Shown here piece after piece: positions 17,756 to 25,932 of a stretch of 42,189 bases of DNA (position 1 is its first letter; each line of letters begins with the position of its first letter). Position numbers and translations under genes: made by a program. The notes under the pieces were generated by a model. The model saw only the letters and a list, made by a program, of their open reading frames with translations, was not told where the DNA came from and did no database searches. The DNA lies in NCBI GenBank assembly GCA_947073765.1, contig CAMTMZ010000024.1, forward strand, positions 1-42,189, read 5' to 3'. The stretch comes from an uncultured Bacillota bacterium (GTDB lineage: Bacteria > Bacillota > Clostridia > Oscillospirales > Oscillospiraceae).

Positions 17756-18739
17756 ATGGACTTCTACGCTACCCTGGGGGATCCCTGCGCCAAGCGGGAT
17801 ATTCTGGATAAGCTGTTTCGGGCGGGAATGACAGGCATCCGGGTGAATTTGTCCCACACCAGCCTGGACAAATGCGCCCCTCTGCTGGAGCGGCTGTACT
17901 GGCCCGCCGCCCGGGCGGCGGGGCGGCCGGACGCCCACCTGATCCTGGATCTTCAGGGGCCGGAGCTGCGGGTGGGAGAGCTGCCCAGGCCGATCCCCCT
18001 CCGGGAAGGGGATGAGGTGCTGCTGGGGGACGGAGGAATCCCTGTCCCCAAAAGCATTCTCAGCGCCGCGCGCCGGGGACAGGAGATTGCCATTGACGAC
18101 GGCGCTCTTCTTCTGGAGGTCCGCCGCTCCAGCGCCGCTGTGCTGCTGTGCCGGGTGGTTCGGGGCGGGCCGCTGCACAGCAAAAAGAGCCTTTCCCTGC
18201 TGGGGGCGGAGGTGGACACCCCCACCCTCACTGACGCAGACCTGGACAACCTGGCCCTGGCCGGGCGCTGCGGCGCCACTCACATTTTGCAGCCCTTTGT
18301 TCGGAATCGGAGGGACATTGATGTGCTGCGGCAGACGCTGGACGGGCTGGGGCTGAGAGAAGTGCGGATTATGGCCAAGATAGAGGAGCAGCAGGGGTAC
18401 GGGAATCTGGACGAGATTCTGCCGGCGGCGGACCAAGTTTGTATTGCCCGGGGCGACCTGGGCAACACACTGCCCCTGTGGAAGCTCCCCGCCATCCAGA
18501 AGGACGTTGCCCGGAGGTGCCGGAAAGCGGGACGGCCCTTCTGCCTGGTGACCCAGCTGCTGTGGTCTATGGAGCAGAGGCCTGTTCCAACCCGGGCGGA
18601 GGTGTGCGACATTTACAACGGCGTACTGGATGGGGCGTCTTCCTTGATGCTTACCGGTGAGACCGCCGCCGGAAAGTGGCCCGTTCAGGCGATGGAGTAC
18701 CTGGTGCGCACGGCCGGCGAGGCGTTAAAAGGGGAATAG
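17756..18739 (+). CDS. Short pyruvate-kinase-like protein
   Basis: 327 residues against about 470 for normal pyruvate kinases: the barrel and a small B-like domain are present and the C-terminal allosteric domain is missing. Active-site landmarks are kept: R29 and RVNLSH, IMAKIEEQ with K208 and E210, ARGDLG at 231-236, LVTQ with T266, and SLMLTGETAAGKWPVQAMEYL. One change stands out: the usual DTKGPEIRTG is DLQGPELRVG, so the Lys after Asp65 is Gln67. It could be a divergent pyruvate kinase or a relative using another enol/phosphate substrate. Own promoter; GGGGGA precedes ATG 17756. Terminated by the hairpin at 18741. Confidence 0.8.
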   Translation: MDFYATLGDPCAKRDILDKLFRAGMTGIRVNLSHTSLDKCAPLLERLYWPAARAAGRPDAHLILDLQGPELRVGELPRPIPLREGDEVLLGDGGIPVPKSILSAARRGQEIAIDDGALLLEVRRSSAAVLLCRVVRGGPLHSKKSLSLLGAEVDTPTLTDADLDNLALAGRCGATHILQPFVRNRRDIDVLRQTLDGLGLREVRIMAKIEEQQGYGNLDEILPAADQVCIARGDLGNTLPLWKLPAIQKDVARRCRKAGRPFCLVTQLLWSMEQRPVPTRAEVCDIYNGVLDGASSLMLTGETAAGKWPVQAMEYLVRTAGEALKGE

Positions 18740-18740
18740 A

Positions 18741-18768
18741 AAAGCGCCGCCCGTAAGGGCGGCGCTTT
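18741..18768. terminator. Bidirectional terminator
   Basis: AAAGCGCCGCCC (18741-18752) and its complement (18757-18768) around a GTAA loop, between the convergent pyruvate-kinase-like gene and ftsH. Confidence 0.9.
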
Positions 18769-18771
18769 CGA

Positions 18772-20895
18772 TTATTTGGATTCGTCCTCGTTCTGATCAG
18801 CAGGAGCGGTTTCCTCCTCGGGGGGCTGTTCCTCCTTAGGGGGCTCCTCCAGCGCCGCGGGGGGCTTGATCTCCTCACTGACGATGTGGATAGCCTTGGC
18901 GGGAGGCTCGATGTCCCCGGACAGGGCCTTATTCTTGGAGCGGGTAGAGGCATAGGCGTCCTCCACCAGGGAGGGATCCCGGCCCTCGATAATGGCCACC
19001 ATCTCGCCGCCGGTAATGGTCTCCTTCTCCAGCAAATAGGCCACCACTTTGTCCATGTCCTCCCGGTTGGCCTTGATGACCTCCACGGCCTCCTGATAGC
19101 ACACGTCCAAAATGGCCTTGACGGCCTTATCCATAACAGCGGCGGTGTCCTGGGCACAGTCCAGGCCGTACCCCCCCTCCAGATACTGGTTTCGGACGGA
19201 CCCCAGGGCCATCATGCCGAACTCCTCGCTCATGCCGTACATGGCCACCATGTTCCGGGCAATGTTGGTGGCCTCCTGAATGTCCTGGGAGGCGCCGTTG
19301 GTCATGGTGTCCATGATCACCTCCTCGGCGGCCCGGCCGCCCATGGAGACGGCGATCTTGGCCATCAGCTCTTCCTTGGTGCGCAGGTTGGTTTTGTCCT
19401 CCTCGGGCATGAGCAGGGTGTAGCCCAGGGAGCCCTCGGTGTGGGGAACGATGGTGATTTTCTGCACCGGCTCGGCGTTTTTCTGCTTATAGGCCACCAT
19501 GGCATGGCCCACCTCATGGTAGGCCACCAGTTTGCGCTCGAACTGGGTGAGGACGGAGTTTTTCTTCTCGCTGCCGGCGATGACGAACTCGAAGGAGGCC
19601 AAAAGGTCCTCCTGGTTGACGGCCCTACGGCCGTGGCGGACGGCCCGGAGAGCGGCTTCGTTGACCAGGTTGGCCAGGTCGGCGCCTACGGTTCCGGCGG
19701 TGGCCAGAGCGATTTTCTTCAGGTCCACGTCCTCGCTGAGACGGATGTTCCGGGTGTGGACCTGGAGGGTGGACAGACGGCCGGCCAGGTTGGGCCGGTC
19801 AATGGTGATCCTGCGGTCGAAGCGGCCGGGGCGGAGCAGGGCCTTGTCCAGCACTTCGGGGCGGTTGGTGGCCCCCAGGACGATGACACCCTTGCCGGGG
19901 TCAAAGCCGTCCAGCTCGGCCAGCAGCTGGTTGAGGGTCTGCTCCCGCTCATCGTTGCCCCCCATGCGGTTGTCACGGGACTTGCCGATGGTGTCGATCT
20001 CGTCGATGAAGATGATGCAGGGGGCCATTTTGCTGGCCTCTTTAAAGAGGTCGCGGACACGGGAAGCGCCCACGCCTACAAACATCTCCACAAAGTCGGA
20101 GCCGGAGATGGAGAAGAAGGGCACCCCCGCCTCCCCGGCCACAGCCTTGGCCAGCAGGGTTTTGCCGGTGCCCGGAGGGCCCACCAGCAGAGCGCCCTTG
20201 GGCAGCTTGGCGCCGATCTCGGTGTACTTCTGGGGATTGTGGAGGATGTCGATAATCTCCTCCAGACTCTCCTTGGCCTCGTCCTGGCCGGCCACGTCCC
20301 GGAAGGTGACGCCGGTTTTTTTCTCCACATAGACCTTGGCGTTGGCCTTGCCCACGCCGCCGATGCCGCCCATGCCCCCCTTGCCGCCGATGCCCCGCAT
20401 GAGGAACACCATGGCGCCCACCATGATGACGATGGGCAGGACGGTGGTGAGCAGCAAATAGAGGATTTGAGAGGAGTTGTCAACCGGCGGGGTGTGGTAA
20501 TATACCCCGTGTTCCTTCATCAGGTCATAGATGCCCAGGTCGGCTACAGGGGGCGGGGTGGTGACGTACTCGGTCTCCCGGTCATTTTGGATGGGCATCC
20601 AGGAGAACATATTGTTCATTGGCTGCTGGCCCTCATCCTGGTGGATATAGGACAAAGCCTCCTCCTCCACACCCTCCTTGAGGGTGATGGTGTACAGCCC
20701 GCTCTCCATTCTGACGGACTCCACCAGCTCCGCCACCACCCACTGGTGGAAGACGGAGTAGTCCACCTGGACCTGATTGGAGCTGTTGTAGGAGCTGGTG
20801 CAGCTGCGGAAGAGCAGCGTCAGCATCAGCGCCCACAAAATCAGCGAGATCAGGCCAAAGGTGTTTTTTCGATTATTTCCTTTATCTGGTTTCAA
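18772..20895 (-). CDS. ftsH: ATP-dependent zinc metalloprotease FtsH
   Basis: 707 residues. Membrane AAA+ protease for misfolded membrane proteins and regulators; in Bacillus it is needed for sporulation. Order: TM1 about 13-30, an extracytoplasmic domain, TM2 about 143-165, a Gly-rich linker, the AAA domain with Walker A GPPGTGKT (239-246), Walker B IIFIDEID (about 294-301) and the second region of homology ([21 protein letters not shown]), then the M41 protease with HEVGH (460-464) and the third metal ligand Asp in [13 protein letters not shown]. The C-terminal ~60 residues are Glu/Pro/Lys-rich. The start is TTG 20895, supported by GGAGG at good spacing; no in-frame ATG fits. Confidence 0.97.
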   Translation of the reverse strand: MKPDKGNNRKNTFGLISLILWALMLTLLFRSCTSSYNSSNQVQVDYSVFHQWVVAELVESVRMESGLYTITLKEGVEEEALSYIHQDEGQQPMNNMFSWMPIQNDRETEYVTTPPPVADLGIYDLMKEHGVYYHTPPVDNSSQILYLLLTTVLPIVIMVGAMVFLMRGIGGKGGMGGIGGVGKANAKVYVEKKTGVTFRDVAGQDEAKESLEEIIDILHNPQKYTEIGAKLPKGALLVGPPGTGKTLLAKAVAGEAGVPFFSISGSDFVEMFVGVGASRVRDLFKEASKMAPCIIFIDEIDTIGKSRDNRMGGNDEREQTLNQLLAELDGFDPGKGVIVLGATNRPEVLDKALLRPGRFDRRITIDRPNLAGRLSTLQVHTRNIRLSEDVDLKKIALATAGTVGADLANLVNEAALRAVRHGRRAVNQEDLLASFEFVIAGSEKKNSVLTQFERKLVAYHEVGHAMVAYKQKNAEPVQKITIVPHTEGSLGYTLLMPEEDKTNLRTKEELMAKIAVSMGGRAAEEVIMDTMTNGASQDIQEATNIARNMVAMYGMSEEFGMMALGSVRNQYLEGGYGLDCAQDTAAVMDKAVKAILDVCYQEAVEVIKANREDMDKVVAYLLEKETITGGEMVAIIEGRDPSLVEDAYASTRSKNKALSGDIEPPAKAIHIVSEEIKPPAALEEPPKEEQPPEEETAPADQNEDESK

Positions 20896-20944
20896 AGGAG
20901 CGTACCTCCAATTTTCGCGTTTTTCTTAAAACAGGTCAGAGGGT

Positions 20945-20973
20945 ATCATACCACAGGAGGGAAATAAAAACAA
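20945..20973 (-). promoter_or_regulatory. Sigma-A-like promoter for ftsH
   Basis: TTGTTT (20968-20973) and TATGAT (20945-20950) on the minus strand, 17-base spacer, with a TG-G extended -10. Confidence 0.65.
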
Positions 20974-21016
20974 GAAAATACCGTGTAAACTTCCAGTAAA
21001 CTTTCTGTGACCGATT

Positions 21017-21023
21017 TTCGACA
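21017..21023 (-). promoter_or_regulatory. Candidate Spo0A box upstream of ftsH
   Basis: Exact TGTCGAA on the minus strand, 44 bases upstream of the ftsH -35. A heptamer can arise by chance; see the finding on Spo0A boxes. Confidence 0.4.
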
Positions 21024-21030
21024 GGATGGC

Positions 21031-21060
21031 ACAGGCCCCGCCAAAGCCGGCGGGGCCTGT
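21031..21060. terminator. Hairpin behind the amylase gene
   Basis: Perfect 12-bp arms, ACAGGCCCCGCC (21031-21042) and its complement (21049-21060). The T run is on the plus-strand side; for the minus-strand amylase there is only the hairpin, so its terminator efficiency is uncertain. Confidence 0.7.
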
Positions 21061-21071
21061 TTTCGGGGATG

Positions 21072-22385
21072 TTACCGCTCCATTTTCCAGAAAAAGGCGC
21101 TGTAAGGGGGCAGCTCACTGCCGCCGCCGAAGTCGTGGGGCTGACCGGTGATGAGGTCCACCGCCCGGCCGCAGCCGGCGTCGAAGTGGGCGGTATAGGG
21201 GGCGGCGTCGGCGTTGATGGCCACCAGCACACGCTCGCCGTCGCAAGCCCGCTCGAAGATGATCTGCTTGTTGGTGAGCACTACATTCCGGTAAGCCCCG
21301 TAACACAGGGCTTTGCTCCCCTTTTTAGCCTCGGCCAGCCGGGAGATCCAGTCGGTGAGGGCGGTGCGCTCCGGCTTCTCAATGGCGGGCCGGAGGGCCG
21401 CGTCGCTGCCCTGGCCCTTGGAGCCGGTGAGGCCCCACTCGCTGCCATAGTAGATGGAGGGCACCCCGGGCATCCCGAAGACCATGGCCCAGGCCGGGCG
21501 CAGATGGTCAGGGTTGGCGAGCTGTGAGGCGATGCGGGTGACATCGTGGTTATCCAGGAAGGAGAGGAGGCGCTTCCCCTTGTACAGCGTCCACTGCTCC
21601 GGACCGAACTGCCGGGCCAGGGAGTGGCCGATCTCAAACATATTCATGGAATTGAAAGCGGACCACAGCCCCTTGTAGCACTCGTAGTTGGTCACCGAGT
21701 GGCACATGTCATCGGCCATCCAGCGGTTGTAATCCCCGTGAAGGGTCTCGCCCATGAGGACAAAATCAGGCTTGAGGCCGTTGACAAAGCCCCGCAGCTG
21801 CTTTAAATACTCCGGGGGCAGGCAGTAGGCTACATCCAGCCGCAGGCCGTCCACCCCAAAGCGGTCCACCCAGGAGCGGATGGCCTCGAACTGGTGCTCC
21901 ACCACCGCCGGGTTGAACAGGTTCAGCTTGACCAGCTCGTTGTGGCCCTCCCAGCCCTCGTACCAGAAGCCGTCGTTGTAGTTGGTGTCGCCGTCGAAAT
22001 TGATGTGGAACCAGTCCTTGTAGGGGCTGTCCCACTTTTTCTCCCGCACGTCCCGGAAGGCCCAGAAGCCCCGGCCTACGTGGTTGAACACCCCATCCAG
22101 CATTACCCGAAGGCCCGCGTTATGGAAGGCTTCGCACACCTGAGCAAGGTCGCTGTCGGTGCCCAGGCGGGGATCGGTGTGGAAATAATCCCGGGTGTCG
22201 TAGCCGTGGCGGTCGCTGTCAAAAGCCGGGTTGAGCAGAACTGTGTCCGCCCCAACGGCTTTGATATGGTCCACCCAGTCCAGCAGGCGCAGGACCCGGG
22301 GCTTGGTGTTTCCGTCGTTTTCCTCCGGCGCGCCGCACAGGCCCAGAGGGTAGATCTGATAAATGACTGATTCATCGAACCACAT
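21072..22385 (-). CDS. GH13 alpha-amylase family glycoside hydrolase, cytoplasmic
   Basis: 437 residues, no signal peptide, so it acts on internal or imported alpha-glucans. The (beta/alpha)8 barrel starts at once (VIYQIYPLGLCGAP). GH13 motifs: DGVFNHVG (about 97-104), GLRLDVAYCL with the nucleophile D184, LMGETLHG with the acid/base E213, and FLDNHDVTR with D278. A short C-terminal beta domain closes it. The ATG at 22385 follows AAAGGAG and a strong promoter. Substrate preference (maltodextrin, cyclodextrin, trehalose-type) cannot be told from motifs; the small size resembles cytoplasmic maltodextrin-active enzymes. Confidence 0.92.
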   Translation of the reverse strand: MWFDESVIYQIYPLGLCGAPEENDGNTKPRVLRLLDWVDHIKAVGADTVLLNPAFDSDRHGYDTRDYFHTDPRLGTDSDLAQVCEAFHNAGLRVMLDGVFNHVGRGFWAFRDVREKKWDSPYKDWFHINFDGDTNYNDGFWYEGWEGHNELVKLNLFNPAVVEHQFEAIRSWVDRFGVDGLRLDVAYCLPPEYLKQLRGFVNGLKPDFVLMGETLHGDYNRWMADDMCHSVTNYECYKGLWSAFNSMNMFEIGHSLARQFGPEQWTLYKGKRLLSFLDNHDVTRIASQLANPDHLRPAWAMVFGMPGVPSIYYGSEWGLTGSKGQGSDAALRPAIEKPERTALTDWISRLAEAKKGSKALCYGAYRNVVLTNKQIIFERACDGERVLVAINADAAPYTAHFDAGCGRAVDLITGQPHDFGGGSELPPYSAFFWKMER

Positions 22386-22432
22386 GATTAGATATCTCTC
22401 CTTTCGCCCAAAGACGATTTATTGTCTGATAC

Positions 22433-22461
22433 ATCATACTACGGGGGCGGGGGTTCGTCAA
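22433..22461 (-). promoter_or_regulatory. Sigma-A-like promoter for the amylase gene
   Basis: TTGACG (22456-22461) and TATGAT (22433-22438) on the minus strand with a 17-base spacer. It sits just behind the integrase stop codon. Confidence 0.75.
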
Positions 22462-22486
22462 GGGCGGGGGAGGACGGCGCGGCAGG

Positions 22487-23617
22487 TTACTTCAGGGCGT
22501 CAGATACCTTCAGGAGGGTGTCGGCGTGGGTGTGGTCCACCAGGTGGGTGTAGATTTTGCCGGTGGTGGCGGGGGTAGCGTGGCCGAGGGCCTTACCAAT
22601 ATCGAACAGAGGCACCCCCTGGAAGGAGGCCACGGTGGCAAAGGAGTGGCGCAGGCCGTGGAGGGTGACCCGGGGCAAACCGTTTTTCTTGACAAAGCGG
22701 GTAAAGGCCAGGGACAGAGCGTTGGGGGAGTAGGGCCAGCCCTTGTGGTCCAGCACCACGAACTGGCTGGGCTCGGACAGCCGCCCTGTCCGGAACAGCT
22801 CGATCTGCCGCTCCTGCTCGGCCCGGAGCAGCCGGACGACGTCGTCCGGCATATACAGGGTGCGCACCGAGGAGCGGGTTTTGGTCTCCTTCTGCACAAT
22901 GGTGGCCCCGAAGGCGGTGCGGGCCTCCCGGATGGAGAGCAGCTGGCGCTGGTAGTCGATGCACTCCCACTTCAGCCCGCAGATTTCCTCCCGGCGCATC
23001 CCCAGGCTGCCGGCCAGCTTGGCGCACAGCTCCAGCGGGTGGCCCTCCAGCAGGGTGTACAGCTGCTTGAGCTCCTCCGGGCGGTAGTAGGAGGCCTCCT
23101 TCTGCTTGGCGCGGGGTGGCTCCACCCGGTCCATGGGGGAGAGAAGCAGCTTGTCCTGCCGCACCGCGGAGCGCAGGGAGGAGGAGAGCAGATCGTGGTG
23201 CCGGCGCAGGGTGTTGGAGGACAGGCTGGCGTTCTGCTGAACCTGAATGTAATACTGCTGGATATCCATGGGGGTGAGCTTGAGCAGAGGGATGTCCCCC
23301 AGGGCAGGGACAAGGTGGTTGTCGATGATCTTCTGATAGCCGTATACAGTAGTCTCCGCCCGGGTGGGGCGGACAATATTGTCCATCCAGCTCTCCAGCC
23401 AGTCGGCCAGGGTCAGTTCATGCCGGGGGGTGCGCAATTCCTCCTCCCGATGGGTGAGAAAGTTCCGAAGGCCCATCCGGGCGGCGTAGAGGGTGCGGTA
23501 GGTCTGATAGCGCTTTATCCGTCTGCCGGCCTGGTCCTTGCCCAGGTCCATGCTGACGTAATAGAGTTTGCGCTGGTCGTCATAGGAAATGTTGCGCTCC
23601 ACAGTTTTTCTTGCCAT
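22487..23617 (-). CDS. Solitary tyrosine recombinase / site-specific integrase
   Basis: 376 residues: an N-terminal arm-binding-like domain (1-60), a SAM-like core-binding domain (about 68-165) and a catalytic domain (about 175-370). All catalytic residues are visible: R208 (GMRREEICGLKW), H320 and R323 (LHGLRHSFAT), H346 (GHATPATTGKIYTH) and the nucleophile Y356. The ATG at 23617 follows GGAGGT. It is flanked by amylase and oxidoreductase genes; no excisionase, phage or conjugation genes, tRNA or repeated att core is visible, so it may be a remnant, a domesticated recombinase or a resident regulator. A 36-bp palindrome lies 30 bases upstream of its start. Confidence 0.92.
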   Translation of the reverse strand: MARKTVERNISYDDQRKLYYVSMDLGKDQAGRRIKRYQTYRTLYAARMGLRNFLTHREEELRTPRHELTLADWLESWMDNIVRPTRAETTVYGYQKIIDNHLVPALGDIPLLKLTPMDIQQYYIQVQQNASLSSNTLRRHHDLLSSSLRSAVRQDKLLLSPMDRVEPPRAKQKEASYYRPEELKQLYTLLEGHPLELCAKLAGSLGMRREEICGLKWECIDYQRQLLSIREARTAFGATIVQKETKTRSSVRTLYMPDDVVRLLRAEQERQIELFRTGRLSEPSQFVVLDHKGWPYSPNALSLAFTRFVKKNGLPRVTLHGLRHSFATVASFQGVPLFDIGKALGHATPATTGKIYTHLVDHTHADTLLKVSDALK

Positions 23618-23646
23618 AGTGATTTACCTCCATAATCTTTATCTAC

Positions 23647-23682
23647 GGAGAATTTTCCCCCAAATTTGGTGGAAAATTCTCC
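23647..23682. repeat. 36-bp near-perfect palindrome in the recombinase leader
   Basis: Outer arms GGAGAATTTTCC (23647-23658) and GGAAAATTCTCC (23671-23682) are exact inverted repeats, and the centre CCAAATTTGG-like core is also palindromic; only the pair 23659/23670 fails. It lies just downstream of a putative minus-strand promoter (23692-23720). It has no T tract, so it is not a terminator. It could be an operator for autorepression or a recombination core site. Confidence 0.7.
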
Positions 23683-23691
23683 CTAAATGAA

Positions 23692-23720
23692 ACTATGGGG
23701 CATAACAGTGGATGAGGCAA
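23692..23720 (-). promoter_or_regulatory. Possible promoter for the recombinase gene
   Basis: TTGCCT (23715-23720) and CATAGT (23692-23697) on the minus strand, 17-base spacer. The expected start is about ten bases further, at the edge of the palindrome. Confidence 0.45.
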
Positions 23721-23739
23721 GCACAAATTGTTCTAAATT

Positions 23740-23788
23740 GACAAAATTTGTCGAAAAACTTTCAGTGGCGCAAATTCTGTGGTAAAAT
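23740..23788 (+). promoter_or_regulatory. Promoter region of the FAD oxidoreductase gene with inverted repeat and Spo0A-box heptamer
   Basis: Extended -10 TGGTAAAAT (-10 hexamer 23783-23788) with a poor -35 (TTTCAG, 23760-23765). Just upstream is GACAAA-A-TTTGTC (23740-23752), overlapping an exact TGTCGAA (23749-23755). The weak -35 plus an adjacent repeat suggests an activated or regulated promoter. Confidence 0.45.
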
Positions 23789-23813
23789 AAAGAGATGATA
23801 AGGAGGGAGTTGG

Positions 23814-25403
23814 ATGCTGCGGATTGGGAATTTACCCCTGCCCATTGAAGGCGGGGAGGAGCAGCTGCGCAAGCGAGCCGCCCGGGCGCTGGGGGTGCGC
23901 CCCGGGGCGCTGGGCGAGCTGGAGATTGTACGGCAATCGATCGACGCCAGAAATAAAAACGACGTGCGCTATGTGTATACTGTGGAGGTGGCCATGCCCA
24001 ATGAGGCAGCCCTGCTCCGCTCCGCCCCGGGGAGGAATATTGACCTGATCCAGCGCGTCCCCTATGTCTTTCCCCAGGTAAAGCGGCGCTCCTCCCTGAT
24101 GCCGGTGGTGGTGGGCATGGGGCCGGCGGGGCTGTTCGCCGCCCTGTTCCTTGCCAGGAGCGGTCTGCCCTGCGTGGTGCTGGAGCGGGGCCGGGATGTG
24201 GACAGCCGTGCCCGGGACGTGGAGGCGTTCTGGGCAGGAGGAGAGCTGGATGAGGGGTCCAATGTCCAGTTTGGAGAAGGGGGAGCGGGGACCTTTTCTG
24301 ACGGCAAGCTGACCACCGGCACACACGATCCCCGGATATCCGCCGTGCTGGACACGCTGGTGGAGGCGGGGGCTCCCGCTGATGTAAAATACTCCCACAA
24401 GCCCCATATCGGCACCGATGTGCTGCGGGAGGTGGTAAAAACAATCCGAACGGAACTGATCGCTCTGGGGTGCGACGTCCGATTCGGTCATAAGCTTACC
24501 GGATTGACTGTCGGCACCGGGACGCTGGCCGGGATAGAGGCGGAGGGGGCCCAGGGGCGGTATCTCCTGCCCGCCGACGCGCTGGTGCTGGCTCCGGGGC
24601 ACTCCGCCAGGGATACCTTCGCCATGCTCCGGGAGGCAGGGGCGCCCATGGAGCGCAAAGGCTTTGCTGTCGGTGTCCGGCTGGAGCACCGGCAGCGGGA
24701 TATCAGCTCCTGCCAGTTCGGGCCCGCCTGGGAGCGGCTGCCTCCCTCCGACTACAAACTGGCCTGCCACCTGCCCGGCGGCCGGTCTGCCTTTACTTTC
24801 TGTGTCTGCCCCGGGGGAGAGGTGGTGGCCGCCGCCTCTCAGCGGGGGGGTGTGGTGACCAACGGAATGAGCCGCCGGGCCAGAGATGGGGAGAACATCA
24901 ATGGCGGGCTGCTGGTGGGGGTGGGGCCGGAGGACTTTCCCGGGGAGGACGCACTGGCCGGTGTCCGCTTTCAGGAGCAGTGGGAGAGGGCCGCGTTTCG
25001 GCTGGGCGGTGGGGCGTTCCGGGCCCCGGCCCAGCGGGTGGAGGACTTTCTCCAGAACCGGCCCTCGGAGGGACCGGGAGCGGTTGCTCCCACCTACCGC
25101 CCTGGTGTTGCCTGGACGGAGCTGACCCCCTGTCTGCCCGGCTATGTGACGGATACCCTGGCCAAGGCGCTGCCTCTGCTGGACCGGAAGCTGCGGGGCT
25201 TTGCCGCGCCTGACGCTGTGCTCACCGGAGTAGAGACCCGGTCCTCGTCCCCGGTGCGGATTTTGCGGGACGAGAGCTTTCAGTCGGCGATCCGGGGGCT
25301 GTACCCCTGCGGAGAGGGGGCGGGCTATGCAGGGGGGATTGTGTCCGCCGCCGTGGATGGCATCTGGGTGGCGGAGGCGGTGGCGGCACAGGAATTTTTT
25401 TGA
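23814..25403 (+). CDS. FAD-dependent oxidoreductase, COG2509-type
   Basis: 529 residues. An N-terminal ~95-residue domain typical of this family (LRIGNLPLPI... then IDLIQRVPYVFPQVKRR) precedes a Rossmann FAD-binding fold with VVVGMGPAGLFAALFLARSG and the acidic end VVLERG. Further landmarks are FGEGGAGTFSDGKL, a second nucleotide-type motif LVLAPGHSARDTF, and the C-terminal GLYPCGEGAGYAGGIVSAAVDG. The reaction and substrate of the family are not established; members are often annotated as NAD(FAD)-utilizing dehydrogenases. Start ATG 23814 with AGGAGGGAG. Its promoter region faces the recombinase gene. Confidence 0.85.
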   Translation: MLRIGNLPLPIEGGEEQLRKRAARALGVRPGALGELEIVRQSIDARNKNDVRYVYTVEVAMPNEAALLRSAPGRNIDLIQRVPYVFPQVKRRSSLMPVVVGMGPAGLFAALFLARSGLPCVVLERGRDVDSRARDVEAFWAGGELDEGSNVQFGEGGAGTFSDGKLTTGTHDPRISAVLDTLVEAGAPADVKYSHKPHIGTDVLREVVKTIRTELIALGCDVRFGHKLTGLTVGTGTLAGIEAEGAQGRYLLPADALVLAPGHSARDTFAMLREAGAPMERKGFAVGVRLEHRQRDISSCQFGPAWERLPPSDYKLACHLPGGRSAFTFCVCPGGEVVAAASQRGGVVTNGMSRRARDGENINGGLLVGVGPEDFPGEDALAGVRFQEQWERAAFRLGGGAFRAPAQRVEDFLQNRPSEGPGAVAPTYRPGVAWTELTPCLPGYVTDTLAKALPLLDRKLRGFAAPDAVLTGVETRSSSPVRILRDESFQSAIRGLYPCGEGAGYAGGIVSAAVDGIWVAEAVAAQEFF

Positions 25404-25449
25404 GGGGATGGGGTACACTAAGGACATCCAAAACAAGGAGGTCTTACCC

Positions 25450-25617
25450 ATGAGCAAAGGAAAAAAGCAGCAGGCGCGGGATCCCCGCACCGGCCGGGAC
25501 CTGCGGGGCTCCGCCCCCATCGCTGGCCAGAACCGCACCGACACCGCAACCAACGCCCAGGACCCTATGGCCGATCCCCTGGAGATGAGGATGAAGCGGG
25601 AAGGACATGATATGTAA
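25450..25617 (+). CDS. Small hypothetical protein (55 aa), polar
   Basis: Not recognised. The short ORF has a textbook AAGGAGG (25435-25441) eight bases before its ATG and is followed four bases later by a strong terminator, both of which support real expression. The product is basic and hydrophilic (starts MSKGKKQQARDPRTGRD), has no cysteine or membrane segment, and is probably disordered. It lies 46 bases behind the FAD oxidoreductase gene and may share its transcript. Confidence 0.65.
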   Translation: MSKGKKQQARDPRTGRDLRGSAPIAGQNRTDTATNAQDPMADPLEMRMKREGHDM

Positions 25618-25620
25618 AAA

Positions 25621-25654
25621 ATGCCGGGACGGTGGAAGCTGTCCCGGCATTCTT
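25621..25654 (+). terminator. Intrinsic terminator
   Basis: ATGCCGGGAC (25621-25630) pairs perfectly with GTCCCGGCAT (25641-25650), followed by TCTT; closes the small gene and the oxidoreductase. Confidence 0.8.
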
Positions 25655-25749
25655 CATAAATTCTTTACAAAAAGTTCCAAGTATGGTGAAGATTGAATGG
25701 GGGAGGCGTGGTATCCTATGGGCAGATCAAGCAGCTGATTTGGTTTCTC

Positions 25750-25824
25750 ATTCCGCGTAAATTACGCGGCCCTACTGCCGCCCCGCAGGCCGGGGTTCCG
25801 GTTACCGGCGCGGCAGACCAGAGA
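25750..25824. ncRNA. Structured noncoding element, possible small RNA or palindromic unit
   Basis: In a 315-base gene-free stretch, several helices are predicted by eye: CCGCGTAA/TTACGCGG (25753-25769), then an outer CTGCCGC/GCGGCAG helix enclosing CCCCG..CGGGG and CCGGT.ACCGG hairpins, i.e. a three-way-junction shape. It does not match a tRNA, riboswitch or 6S pattern I can recall. No convincing protein reads through it. It could be an sRNA, a REP-like unit, or chance GC-rich pairing. Confidence 0.35.
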
Positions 25825-25881
25825 TTCCCGTCCTGGACGGTTTATCATATAGAATGGCCTCTTTCTCTTTTTCTCCTTTCA

Positions 25882-25923
25882 ACAGGGAAGCGCCCGCCGG
25901 TTTTCCGGCGGGCGCTTCCCTGT
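25882..25923. terminator. Strong bidirectional terminator
   Basis: 19-bp perfect arms, 25882-25900 and 25905-25923, around a TTTT loop. It closes the minus-strand LtaS-like gene and would stop plus-strand transcription through the preceding noncoding stretch. Confidence 0.9.
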
Positions 25924-25932
25924 TTCACACCG

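Noticed and set aside
18886-20967. Long plus-strand frame (about 690 codons) opposite ftsH
   Set aside because: Antisense shadow of ftsH; Gly/His/Val-rich product without recognisable features.
22386-23813. Prophage or integrative element around the recombinase
   Set aside because: No structural, replication or conjugation genes, no tRNA, and no matching direct repeats on both sides.
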